Shown: positions 55,946 through 64,000 of the stretch, piece after piece
Layout: each line of letters starts with the position of its first letter
How positions within the stretch are numbered: position 1 is the stretch's first letter
Assembly: GCA_026075535.2 (NCBI GenBank)
Contig: AP026548.1
Location: 3,844,001 to 3,908,000, forward strand
Reading direction: 5' to 3'
Source of the DNA: Tricholoma matsutake
Lineage: Eukaryota; Basidiomycota; Agaricomycetes; Agaricales; Tricholomataceae
Length of the DNA: 64,000 nucleotides
Notes under the pieces: generated by a model
Database searches by the model: none
What the model was told of the DNA's origin: nothing
The model's input: the letters and a program-made list of their open reading frames with translations, nothing else
Position numbers and translations under genes: made by a program

Positions 55946-57688
55946 TTGGGTTTACAGATCGTCCTTTGTGCAATCAGTCCTCTTGACGATTTCCCCTCAC
56001 CAAATTTTTCATTTGTTTTACCTGCTATGAGCATGCTAGACACTACCCCCCCCTCGGTTATGTTGATCAAACTTTCCATACAATATTCTGGTGAGAAACT
56101 CGACAAGCTTAGGTCGAACTACAAAGAATGGTGCGAAGAAATCACTATCACTCTTTCACTGAATGGTCTCTACAAATATGTCACTGGTGCAATCCCTGCA
56201 CCTACTGCCTCTGAGCCTCGTGCGCTAATTAACTGGAAGGCCAACTCATGGCTCGCATACACGTTCATTGCGTCCAGCATCGCTCCATCTGAACGCCCTT
56301 TCATTGACATAGAGAAACCTACCACTGTGAACTGGGAGACGCTTCGTAAACGACACCAGAATGAAGGCCCTGTTCGACAGGTTCAGTTACTGCAGCAGGC
56401 CCTTATGACACAATGCAGCACTGATACTCCCCTCCCTGAGACGGCCGATAAGATTTGCGCTCTCATTGAGCGTGCATTCACTATGGGAGATATTAAGCCC
56501 GACCTCCTTTGTTGCATAGCTCTTTTAAATTCACTTAGCGACAACTTTCCTCATGCACACTCGATTATCTCTCGTGACATTGCCGCTTCCACAAGGGAAT
56601 CCCCCTATACTTCAAAAGATATTCGTCTTTTCCTTGAAAATGAACAGTCACTTCTTGAGAATGATCACCGCACAGACAACAAATCCTCCGTAGCTCTCAC
56701 TGCTCATACCAAATCGACCAGGCCGTCCAACGGTCTAGTCTGTGGGAATCCAAATTGCAAGAAAGCGGGTCATTTGACCAAGTACTGCATTAAAGTGGGG
56801 GGAGGAATGGCCAGGAAAACGATTGAGGAGTCCGTGGCAGCCTGGAAAGCAGCTCGAGAAAAAGGGAAGAAAGGCGACGCTTTGACAAAACCTTTGAAGG
56901 TACCAATTACTGTGAAGGACGTTAATGGACGAGCTTTCATGGTTATGGTAGACGCAGACCCCCTGGACCATCAGTCCGGTACTCGCCCCCTGTTTGCAGG
57001 ACTTGCTAGTGACCCCCTCCCCACAGTGTCAATTGATGAGGTAGAATATGAGGGCTGGCTTGTCATTGAGGAGGAGGCAAGTACAACTATTGACTGGAGC
57101 CATCACACTTCAACCCCCACGGATGGCGCATTTACTGTTGAACCACTTAGTCAGACACAGTGCTCACAACTTTCCCTTTCCCATTTCCCTTTCATTGTTG
57201 ATACAGGCGCCACAGTCCATATTTCACCAGATAAAGCCGACTTCCTTACTCTTCGACAAATACCACCTCGCCCTGTAAAAGGTGTTGGGGGCTCTTCCAT
57301 CCTTGCTATTGGAATCGGCAACATAAAGTTACGCATCGCCAGGGGCGCATCAATATTATTATGTAACGCGCTCTACATCCCAGATGCGGCAGTCCGACTC
57401 ATCTCTGTCAGTTCACTCACCAATGACTCAAATGCTGTGGCGCACTTTGACAGCTCGTCCTGCTGGGTCATGGATAAATCCACTGGAGCTACCATTGCCC
57501 ATGGGATTTTACTTGATAACAAGAAACTCTATTCACTTCACCTCTATTCTGTCACCGCCGACCATGCTTTGACTATCCACAAGTCCCCTGATCTTGAAAC
57601 CTGGCACCGTCGACTTGGCCATGCAATCGCTTTGGGATATGGCCAAGAAGGGTATGCTTACAGGTGCACCTACCATCTCTGCCCCTAA
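55946..57688 (+). CDS. copia family B copy 3 Gag-protease
   Basis: A 580-codon frame: Gag with LIKLSIQYSGEKLDKLRSNYKEW, the capsid block VRQVQLLQQALMTQCS, the knuckle CGNPNCKKAGHLTKYC (C-x4-C-x4-H-x4-C), the link PITVKDVNGRAFMVM, then the protease FIVDTGATVHISPD with an intact D-T-G-A. It runs into the H-H-C-C region at TWHRRLGH, where a shift ends it. The true start may be the ATG of MSMLDTTPPSVMLIKLS, 27 codons in. Confidence 0.85.
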   Translation: MGLQIVLCAISPLDDFPSPNFSFVLPAMSMLDTTPPSVMLIKLSIQYSGEKLDKLRSNYKEWCEEITITLSLNGLYKYVTGAIPAPTASEPRALINWKANSWLAYTFIASSIAPSERPFIDIEKPTTVNWETLRKRHQNEGPVRQVQLLQQALMTQCSTDTPLPETADKICALIERAFTMGDIKPDLLCCIALLNSLSDNFPHAHSIISRDIAASTRESPYTSKDIRLFLENEQSLLENDHRTDNKSSVALTAHTKSTRPSNGLVCGNPNCKKAGHLTKYCIKVGGGMARKTIEESVAAWKAAREKGKKGDALTKPLKVPITVKDVNGRAFMVMVDADPLDHQSGTRPLFAGLASDPLPTVSIDEVEYEGWLVIEEEASTTIDWSHHTSTPTDGAFTVEPLSQTQCSQLSLSHFPFIVDTGATVHISPDKADFLTLRQIPPRPVKGVGGSSILAIGIGNIKLRIARGASILLCNALYIPDAAVRLISVSSLTNDSNAVAHFDSSSCWVMDKSTGATIAHGILLDNKKLYSLHLYSVTADHALTIHKSPDLETWHRRLGHAIALGYGQEGYAYRCTYHLCP

Positions 57689-58500
57689 GCCGCCCAAATG
57701 TGAAGCATGCGTTCTTGGCAAACAGACGAGGACACCCATTCCCAAAAAGCATGAAGAAGGGGTTGGACATAAGGCGACACGGAAGTTAGAAAAAGTCTGG
57801 GTGGATTTGTTGGGTCTGCATGCAGTTACGTCTCGTACTGGGAATTCTTATGTTATGGACATTGTCGATGATTATACATCCTTTCCATGGTCAATACTGC
57901 TTTGCAATAAGGATGATTCGTTTCCAGAACTAAAGGCTTGGGAACTAGCTCGCGAAAACAAAACAGGACTTAAAATTGGGACTTATATCACCAACAATGG
58001 AGAACTAAAATCTCATGAGATGGAGGCCTGGCTCAAAACAAGAGGAACAGTACAGCAATTTACCACACCACATATGTCTGCCCATACTGGGCATGTTGAG
58101 CGCATGCATCGTACCCTTATGGCTAAAGCGCGTACAATGTGAATTTACTTGGGCTTACCGGCTTACCTTTGGGATAAATTCTACCTGACAGCTTCTCATT
58201 TACACGCCAAAACCACCACGAGATCACTTCAAGGTTGCACTCCCTGGGAACTTTGGCATGGATGAAAGCCTGATTATTCCTACCTGCGAGAAATTGGCTG
58301 CCGAGCATTTGTACTCATCCCAAAGAAGGACAATCCAAAAAAATTTGAGCGATCTATTAAGTGCGTGCTTATTGGATATGATATAAATTCTAAATCCTAC
58401 CGATGCTATGATCCGACTACAAGAAAAGTTCACAGTTCCTACCACGTCCACTTTCTTGAAAGCCACAATGGACATTCCCCCTCCCAAACATTACTGATGA
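57594..58500 (+). pseudogene. copia family B copy 3 integrase
   Basis: CEACVLGKQTRTPIPK, Asp in KVWVDLLGLHAV, YITNNGELKS (the second Asp has become Asn), Glu in GHVERMHRTLM. A TGA at 58141-58143 and another at 58264-58266 interrupt the frame. The Asp-to-Asn change alone should inactivate strand transfer. Confidence 0.82.
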
Positions 58501-60027
58501 GTGATGTTATTCAGTCACCTACCTCGGGGGGGCCCACCTTCAACATCTTGCCAATAAACAATGATGATAACGACGAGTCCTTTCACCCCTTGAATGTCAC
58601 CGGACCGAATGACCCTATTAGTGAAGATCAAAGCTTACCCACTCAGAATCCCATCCCACATCGATCATCCTGGGTACCTATTCCCACAGAGCGACATCCG
58701 AATGGGGGAATGGCCACTACTAGGACAGCCACAGCCATCCAAGAATCTAGGGAGAGTGCAGCGCGGGTCAGAGAAGCGCGCCGCGAGCGCAAAGCCGCTA
58801 CTATTGCTGCCCAATCACAAAATCCCGATCATGTTCCTGGTGATCCGACCTTTGATCATGATCATGATGTCATTGATGAGCTAAGTCAATCATTTGATGA
58901 TTTTCACCTAGGCAATCAGGTGCATCAACTCTGGGCGCTGATTTCGGAAATGACAGATTTTGATCCGGAGTCGCTCCAGTTTGAGGATGAACCCAAGACT
59001 TGGGAAGAGGCGAAGAATTCTGGGGATGCAGAGCGATGGCGGTCAGGATACCTAGATGAATTAAAGTCCCTGAAGGATATGGGGGTCTATAAACTCATCC
59101 CAAGGGGCGATGTGCCTCAAGGTAAATGGATTCGCAAGGGCTGACCTGTTTTCCATATTAAGCATGACAAAAATGGCCATGCCATGAGATGGAAAGTCTA
59201 ACTTGTATTTTGGGGCTTCAAGCAAATATACGGTAGGGATTATACTAAAACAACCTCACCCACTGCGCGCATGGAATCTTGGCGCATCTTGCTCCACATA
59301 GCCGCTTCTTTAGGCTGGGACGCCCAACAGATAGATGTCAAAACCGCTTTCCTTTATGGAGTACTCCCTGACGACAAAATCCAATACATGCAGCAGCCTG
59401 AAGGGTTTGAAGAACCGGGCTGTGAAGACTGGGTATGGCAGCTTCAACAAGGATTGTATGGCATGAAGCAGAGCGGCTGAATATGGAATCAAACCCTCAA
59501 CGCCCAAATGATCGACTGGGGTTTTATGTGCCTTGCCTGTGAGTCCTGCATTTATTATAGGAAGTCGGACATGGGCATTGTCATTGTGGCAGTACACGTC
59601 GATGACTACCTGTCCATCGCTGATACCAAAGACAAGAACGAGCATTTTAAACACCAAATGCGTGAGGTCTGGACAATTTCTGAATTAGGTGCAGCCCGCT
59701 TTATTGTTGGCATTGCAATTACCTGGGATTGACATCTGTGCATGGTTGCACTTTCACAGGCTGCCCTCATCGGTAAAATCATTGACCAGTTTGGCCAATG
59801 GGATGCTAACCCTGTATCCGCTCCCCTTGAGCCTCGCCTTAAATTACGCGATACAACTCGACAGGATATTTCTGCAGATGACTTATCATATCTTAAACGA
59901 CTACCCTACCATTCCCTTGTTGGCTGTCTCCTTTACCTAGCGATTTCCATGTGCCCTGATATTTCATACCCCATACAACAATTGTCCCAATATCTTGACT
60001 GTTACTCCTTCAAACACTGGAGTGCGG
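58501..60027 (+). pseudogene. copia family B copy 3 linker, RT and start of RNase H
   Basis: The linker frame (58365-59144) with PSWVPIPTERHPNGGMATTRTATA leads into MTDFDPESLQFEDE and the RT fingers. Then come QQIDVKTAFLYGVLPDDK (first Asp), LQQGLYGMKQSG-stop-IWNQTL, AVHVDDYLSIAD and LLYLAISMCPDISYPIQQLSQYL. The frame is cut at residue HWSAV by the gypsy LTR. Confidence 0.82.
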
Positions 60028-60414
60028 TGTAGCCATGGCGGCAGCCCCCGCAGCAGAGCCCACAGCCAGAGTCTGGCATCTCCCTTAGCGGTCACGTGAC
60101 CTCGTTGACAGACACACGCTTGTTGTAGACAGGAAAAGATCTTTGCTTGTCCACGTCCTTTCCGACTCGCGTCTAGTAGTAGACGTGAGCCCTGTCTGAA
60201 CCGTCTCGTCTAGTAGTAGACAAGACCCTGAGAGACCGCACGACTCCATCTGGTGACAACAGTGAGATTCCTACTTGGCTACTCTACTTGTAATCTTGGG
60301 GCATCTGCCATCTGTCAACTCAGTTCTTCATCTGTTTCAGCTTTCGGTCCACTTGGTTTCAGCTCAGTTCTCTGCTCAGTCTTGCTACCACGCGCCGGCC
60401 TCACACCCGCTACA
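60028..60414 (+). repeat. Ty3/gypsy 5' LTR
   Basis: 387 bp from TGTAGC to GCTACA, a perfect 6-bp inverted end. Inside are two identical 14-mers GTCTAGTAGTAGAC (60171-60184, 60208-60221), each an inverted repeat around GTAG. TGGTGAGAAC starts two bases after the LTR (60416) and is a candidate primer-binding site for a tRNA ending GTTCTCACCA. Confidence 0.8.
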
Positions 60415-60639
60415 CTGGTGAGAACCACACAACGAGATGACAAGGGTAGATTCCTACCATCTACCACACCCAAGACCACAGCCCAGTCCTCAGCAACATC
60501 CTCCTTCACCCTTCCATCAGTATCCGACATCTCCATCAGCCCCATCTCAACCAGCCCCCGATCCCCACCAGCCGTACCGCCTCCCACCCCACAGTTTTCA
60601 GCACCCACCACACCTACCCCTTCCGACGACGAAGACACC

Positions 60640-61890
60640 ATGTCAGACGACACAAAACTGTTCTGGGGCGATGACAAACACGAGGATGAAAACCCCTGGG
60701 ACTTCATCAATGCCATCGAGCACCAATTCTCGCTTAAGACCAACGTCTCCGACGCTCAGAAACTTCGAACGTTTGAGCTCAACTTGAAGGCGGGCTCCGT
60801 CGCCAATCAATGGTGGGACAGTCTGAGCTCGGGGGACAACGACACCTGGGAACATCTAGTAGCTTCGTTCACGAAGAGATGGCCAACCAAACCACCCACC
60901 GTGAAAACAGTCGAGGAGAAGCAAGCCACGTTGGAACGAACGACAATCACAGAAGAAGAAGTTGGGAAACGAGTAAAGGTGAAAGGAGTCGAAGAGTTCG
61001 CGCACGTAGTATGGGCGGACAAGGTAGAACACTTGGCAGCAGCAATCCCCGACACAAACGGTCTCCTGATTGGCGCCGTTCGAAAGAAAATGCCCAGGAT
61101 TCTACAGAAGGTAACGGGTTTGGGGCATACCGACTGGGCAATGTTCTGCAAGGCCGTCCGCACAGCAACACTTTCCCAGATCGACGAGGCACGGGAGGAG
61201 GAAAGGGAGGCATGACACGTTCGCGAAGAGCTGAAGAAGCTACAGGATGCACGCAGCGCGACGACAAGAGACCTCACCAGCTCATTCCAAAGGTTCACCA
61301 TAGGTACACCCTCCCCAACGCCAAGATTACCCACACTCTGAAACCAAACCCCACAGACACAACAGAACCGCTCCCCAACCCCAACGTTCAGCGCGAACAA
61401 TCCATTCGCAAACGCCACCAGCCCAAATACACAAAACCAGCCCCCATACCGACAGAACAGACTCCCCATGGAACGCATGGCAGACATCGTAAGGCTAGTG
61501 CTCCCCATCCACCCGAACACCCCTGCTGGACGAGCAGCATATAATGCGCAGATCGTGCAATGGGACAACAACTACCCGGGACAGTTAGTAAGCGAGCTAC
61601 GTCCGTACCCCCTCTCACCTGGAACGGCTCCTGTCGCATCAGGAGAATGTTGGAAATGCGGCATGATCGGGCACATGAGCCCCAACTGCGACAGTCCCAA
61701 TCAAGTACCGGCCTTCGAAGGACACTGGAGATCGATCGCAGCAACGATCAAGCATAGCTGTCCACCAACCACAACAAGGAACATCAATTATGTCGCTACC
61801 AACCCGTGGGTCACGAAGGAGGAATACGATCAACAGGTCATCACGGACTTCCTGGCAGAGCAGGGAAAAGGACCAGGGTCATCGGCGTAG
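60640..61890 (+). pseudogene. Ty3/gypsy Gag
   Basis: The frame opens with an acidic start (MSDDTKLFWGDD; upstream codons back to 60253 are Ser/Pro-rich and also open) and the gag helix block FINAIEHQFSLK...WWDSLSSG, the usual Retrotrans_gag pattern. It is broken by TGA at 61213-61215 and another stop near 61340. It resumes with RLVLPIHPNTPAGRAAYNAQI and the zinc knuckle CWKCGMIGHMSPNC, and ends at TAG 61888-61890. Confidence 0.82.
61863..61869 (+). promoter_or_regulatory. -1 ribosomal frameshift heptamer G GGA AAA
   Basis: In the gag frame the codons read cag gga aaa, so the heptamer is in the X XXY YYZ register, 19 bases before the gag stop. The pol frame is exactly -1 relative to gag and open across this point. 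I have not identified a downstream pseudoknot. Confidence 0.6.
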
Positions 61891-64000
61891 AACGGGAGGT
61901 TCCACTGACAACCCAGACCGAGTACCATAATAGCACAGCAGTCCTTGGATGTAGCAAGGCATCATCCAAGAACGAGGAAATGCCGTCTATCGCAAGGTGT
62001 ACCTTAGGTAGTGAGGAGGGAGCTTTACCAGCATCAGTAGTGGTTATCCCAGACACCAACATGTATCTAGCCAAGGCACAATCCATCATTGTTGACCTGT
62101 ATGGCGTGGAGAGCGAAGACGAGCAAAGGAACAGCCAACCGTTCCTACACACAATTGAATTGCATGGTCCACAGGGAGAGATCGTAAGAATCAAGAGTAC
62201 ATTCGATGATGGTGCGATGGTGAATGCAGTCGACCTATCAGTATACCAGAAATCCGAGCACCGCCTCAAACCTCTGGACAAATCCAACCGTATCCTACGA
62301 ATGGCAGATGGCCGGCTGGTACCCTCAGCTGGCACTTGGAATGGCGAGGTTACCGTTGGCAATATCACATGGGGGGACACCTTTGAGGTCTTCGACAGCA
62401 AAGGGGCTTGGCTAGCACTGTTCGGGAAACCATTGCTGAAGAAGTTCAAAGCAATCCATGACTACGACACAGATATTGTGAAAATCCCCAAGGACGGTGA
62501 TTGGGTAGTTCTACGGAACCAATACCCATGCGGAAAGAGCACAGAAACAACACTCCTGACCAGTCAGGATTTAAACATCAACCAGCGCACAAACTTCAAG
62601 GGGGATCACTGCGCACCCCCCTCGAGGCAAGTCTCACATGATGGAAATGATAGTGAACCAGTTGATGTAGCAAGAAGTGAAACAGCATCACTACCCACAG
62701 GGGATCAAGACATGGACATGGAAAAGCGCACAAACTTGAAGGGGGATCACTGCGCACCCCCCTCAAGGCAAGTCTACCAACATGATAATAGTATCAAGGA
62801 ACCCATTGATGAGACAGCAATTGAGCAAGCAGAACATGGGGAACACCCCCTGGACAACGAGGAACAGGAAGGGGAAATTGCAAAAGGACAAGAAATACCA
62901 AAAATCCAACATCCACTTACCCAGGAAGGAAACAAGAGATGCACGCAAGAAGAACGAACCAAGTGGCGGGAAGCAAATGGCTTGAAAGGGAAGAAGACTC
63001 GAACAGACAGAGGAACAGCAAAGCGCAATAGGCTAGGAAGGCCATTGTGGAAGGGAGTACAACCAGCTTCCCAACCATCCCCTTCTGCTGCAATACTACC
63101 AACTGATACACCTAACAACCCAGATCCTGCACCAGACCACAAGGACAATATATGGACCATCAACACAGAGGTGCGGAACAGCGACTCTAGCACCGAGCAG
63201 AAAATACTTTCAGGCAACCTCGACAAAGCAGTGTTCACCCGACAATCAGACCCATTCAAATTAGAATGCGTGGATGCAGTACTGTCAGAACTCACCATAG
63301 GCGATGATCTAACTCAAGAGCAATGCGTAAGCATTGAAAACCTACTTCGTGAGTTTGCTGACTGCTTTGCACTGTCCATGAGCGAGGTAACAGTAGTAGC
63401 AAGAGCAACACACAAGCTGAATGTGCCCGAAGGCACAGTATTCAAAACAAAGGTGAATCAACGACCACTCAGTGGGCCTCAAAAGGAATATTTCAACGGT
63501 ATGCTTGACAAGATGCTGGAGGCGGGTATAATTGCTCCAATCGACCATAATGATGTCAAATGTTGTGGCGCAACCACTCTAGCAAAGAAGGTGCATGAAG
63601 GTAATGGACTAACTATCGAGGAACTACAGCACCGAGTCAACAACAAATGTGTCACAGCTGGGATCCCATCAGCATTCAAAGACCTCCCCCCCCGAGATTT
63701 TGAGCAGCATGACACAGCACAAGTGGAGACGCAGACCAAGTGGCGAGTGTGTCAAGACTTTGCCGAACTGAACAAAGTGACAAAAGTACCCCCAATGCCC
63801 CAAGGAGACATATGGGCCAAACAACAGCGTCTGAGTGGACACCGGTGGATAAACACATTTGACTTCGCAGCAGGGTTCTATGCTTGTGAAATTGGACCAG
63901 AAGACCAGCCATATGTATGCTTCTACATTGAAGGACGAGGATACTTCTGTTACAAGCGCATGCCCTTTGGACTAACAGGTGCGCCCTCCACTTTCACAGA
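61887..64000 (+). CDS. Ty3/gypsy Pol: protease and reverse transcriptase N-terminal part
   Basis: Open without a stop for 704 codons to the window end (codons begin at multiples of three). The protease-like region has FDDGAMVNAVD, in which D-D-G-A takes the place of D-S/T-G-A, with ILRMADGRLVPSAGTW downstream. A charged spacer follows, carrying a 50-bp duplication (62583 and 62723), then RT: VCQDFAELNKVTKVPPMP, RWINTFDFAAGFYACEI (first catalytic Asp) and KRMPFGLTGAPSTFT. The Y-x-D-D box, RNase H and integrase lie beyond the window. It is expressed by -1 frameshifting from gag. Confidence 0.85.
62583..62773 (+). repeat. 50-bp duplication in the pol spacer
   Basis: CAGCGCACAAACTTCAAGGG... (62583-62633) and AAGCGCACAAACTTGAAGGG... 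(62723-62773) differ at only a few positions. Each contains GGGGG, 11 bases, CCCCC, a strong potential hairpin. They are 140 bp apart and in the same frame. Confidence 0.8.

Larger units (their letters stand above)
55424..60027 (+). mobile_element. copia family B element, copy 3, 3'-truncated by a gypsy element
   Basis: 5' LTR 55424-55837 (TGTTGAGATTC...TTCTACA), primer site GGTTATGGGCCACTC (55838-55852), then gag-pol to the RNase H start, where the Ty3 LTR begins at 60028. Coding is disrupted by at least one frameshift (near 57625) and stops at 58141, 58265, 59142, 59480 and 59733, several in place of Arg codons of the sister copies. This copy has the longest intact Gag-protease frame of the family. 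Confidence 0.88.
60028..64000 (+). mobile_element. Ty3/gypsy element, 5' part (continues past the window)
   Basis: 5' LTR, a gag with two stops, a -1 frameshift heptamer and an open pol with protease and the first RT blocks. It is inserted in the RNase H region of the copia element. Target duplication cannot be checked here. Confidence 0.85.

Noticed and set aside
60807..61571. 254-codon minus-strand ORF (and a 244-codon plus-strand ORF at 60810)
   Set aside because: Both are alternative frames of the gypsy gag; the plus frame with the gag helices and zinc knuckle explains the region.

Overview
This 64 kb window is nuclear DNA of a filamentous fungus, most likely a mushroom-forming basidiomycete (Agaricomycetes). 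Host genes are cut by many 47-75 nt introns with GTNNGT donors and CTAAY-like branch sites. The pyrimidine gene has the fungal fused GATase-CPSase-(inactive DHOase)-ATCase layout, and about two thirds of the window is transposon sequence.

Layout. 1-6150: remnants of a Ty3-like element (two LTRs and two gag scraps), a LINE ORF1 scrap, an inverted repeat pair, a tRNA-derived head and hAT-type miniature elements. 6218-11880: a very young complete Ty1/copia element (family A, minus strand) with 5-bp target duplications. 12181-17185 and 18684-24203: two decayed copia elements of a second family (family B); the second is complete and sits inside a non-autonomous hAT element (17623-24220) with a perfect 8-bp target duplication. 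25321-30226: a host P-loop GTPase gene. 30500-34080: decayed or unrecognised host sequence. 34323-36196: a glycosylated multi-span membrane protein. 36912-37480: a Dap1/MAPR haem protein. 38461-45554: the URA2 multienzyme. 45697-51048: a Ngaro-type (DIRS order) tyrosine-recombinase retrotransposon with split direct repeats. 51049-55423: mostly featureless. 55424-60027: a third family B copia element (plus strand), cut off by a Ty3/gypsy element (60028 to beyond the window end).

Most remarkable is the GTPase gene. Between its G-domain exons and its C-terminal exons lie at least 41 places where a splice acceptor and a splice donor are separated by exactly three nucleotides. Thirty-three belong to a 76-bp tandem array; eight more lie in non-repetitive sequence on both sides with the same architecture. 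Flanking exons join in phase 0, so each triplet would be one complete codon, and none of the 41 is a stop. If spliced as read, this is an array of single-codon exons in which duplicating one intron unit adds one amino acid and skipping any number of units keeps the frame.

The transposons share a second signal: many of their inactivating mutations look like CGA arginine codons turned to TGA, in four unrelated families, as expected from cytosine methylation and deamination. The copia element at 6218 is one uninterrupted gag-pol frame except for three TGA codons.
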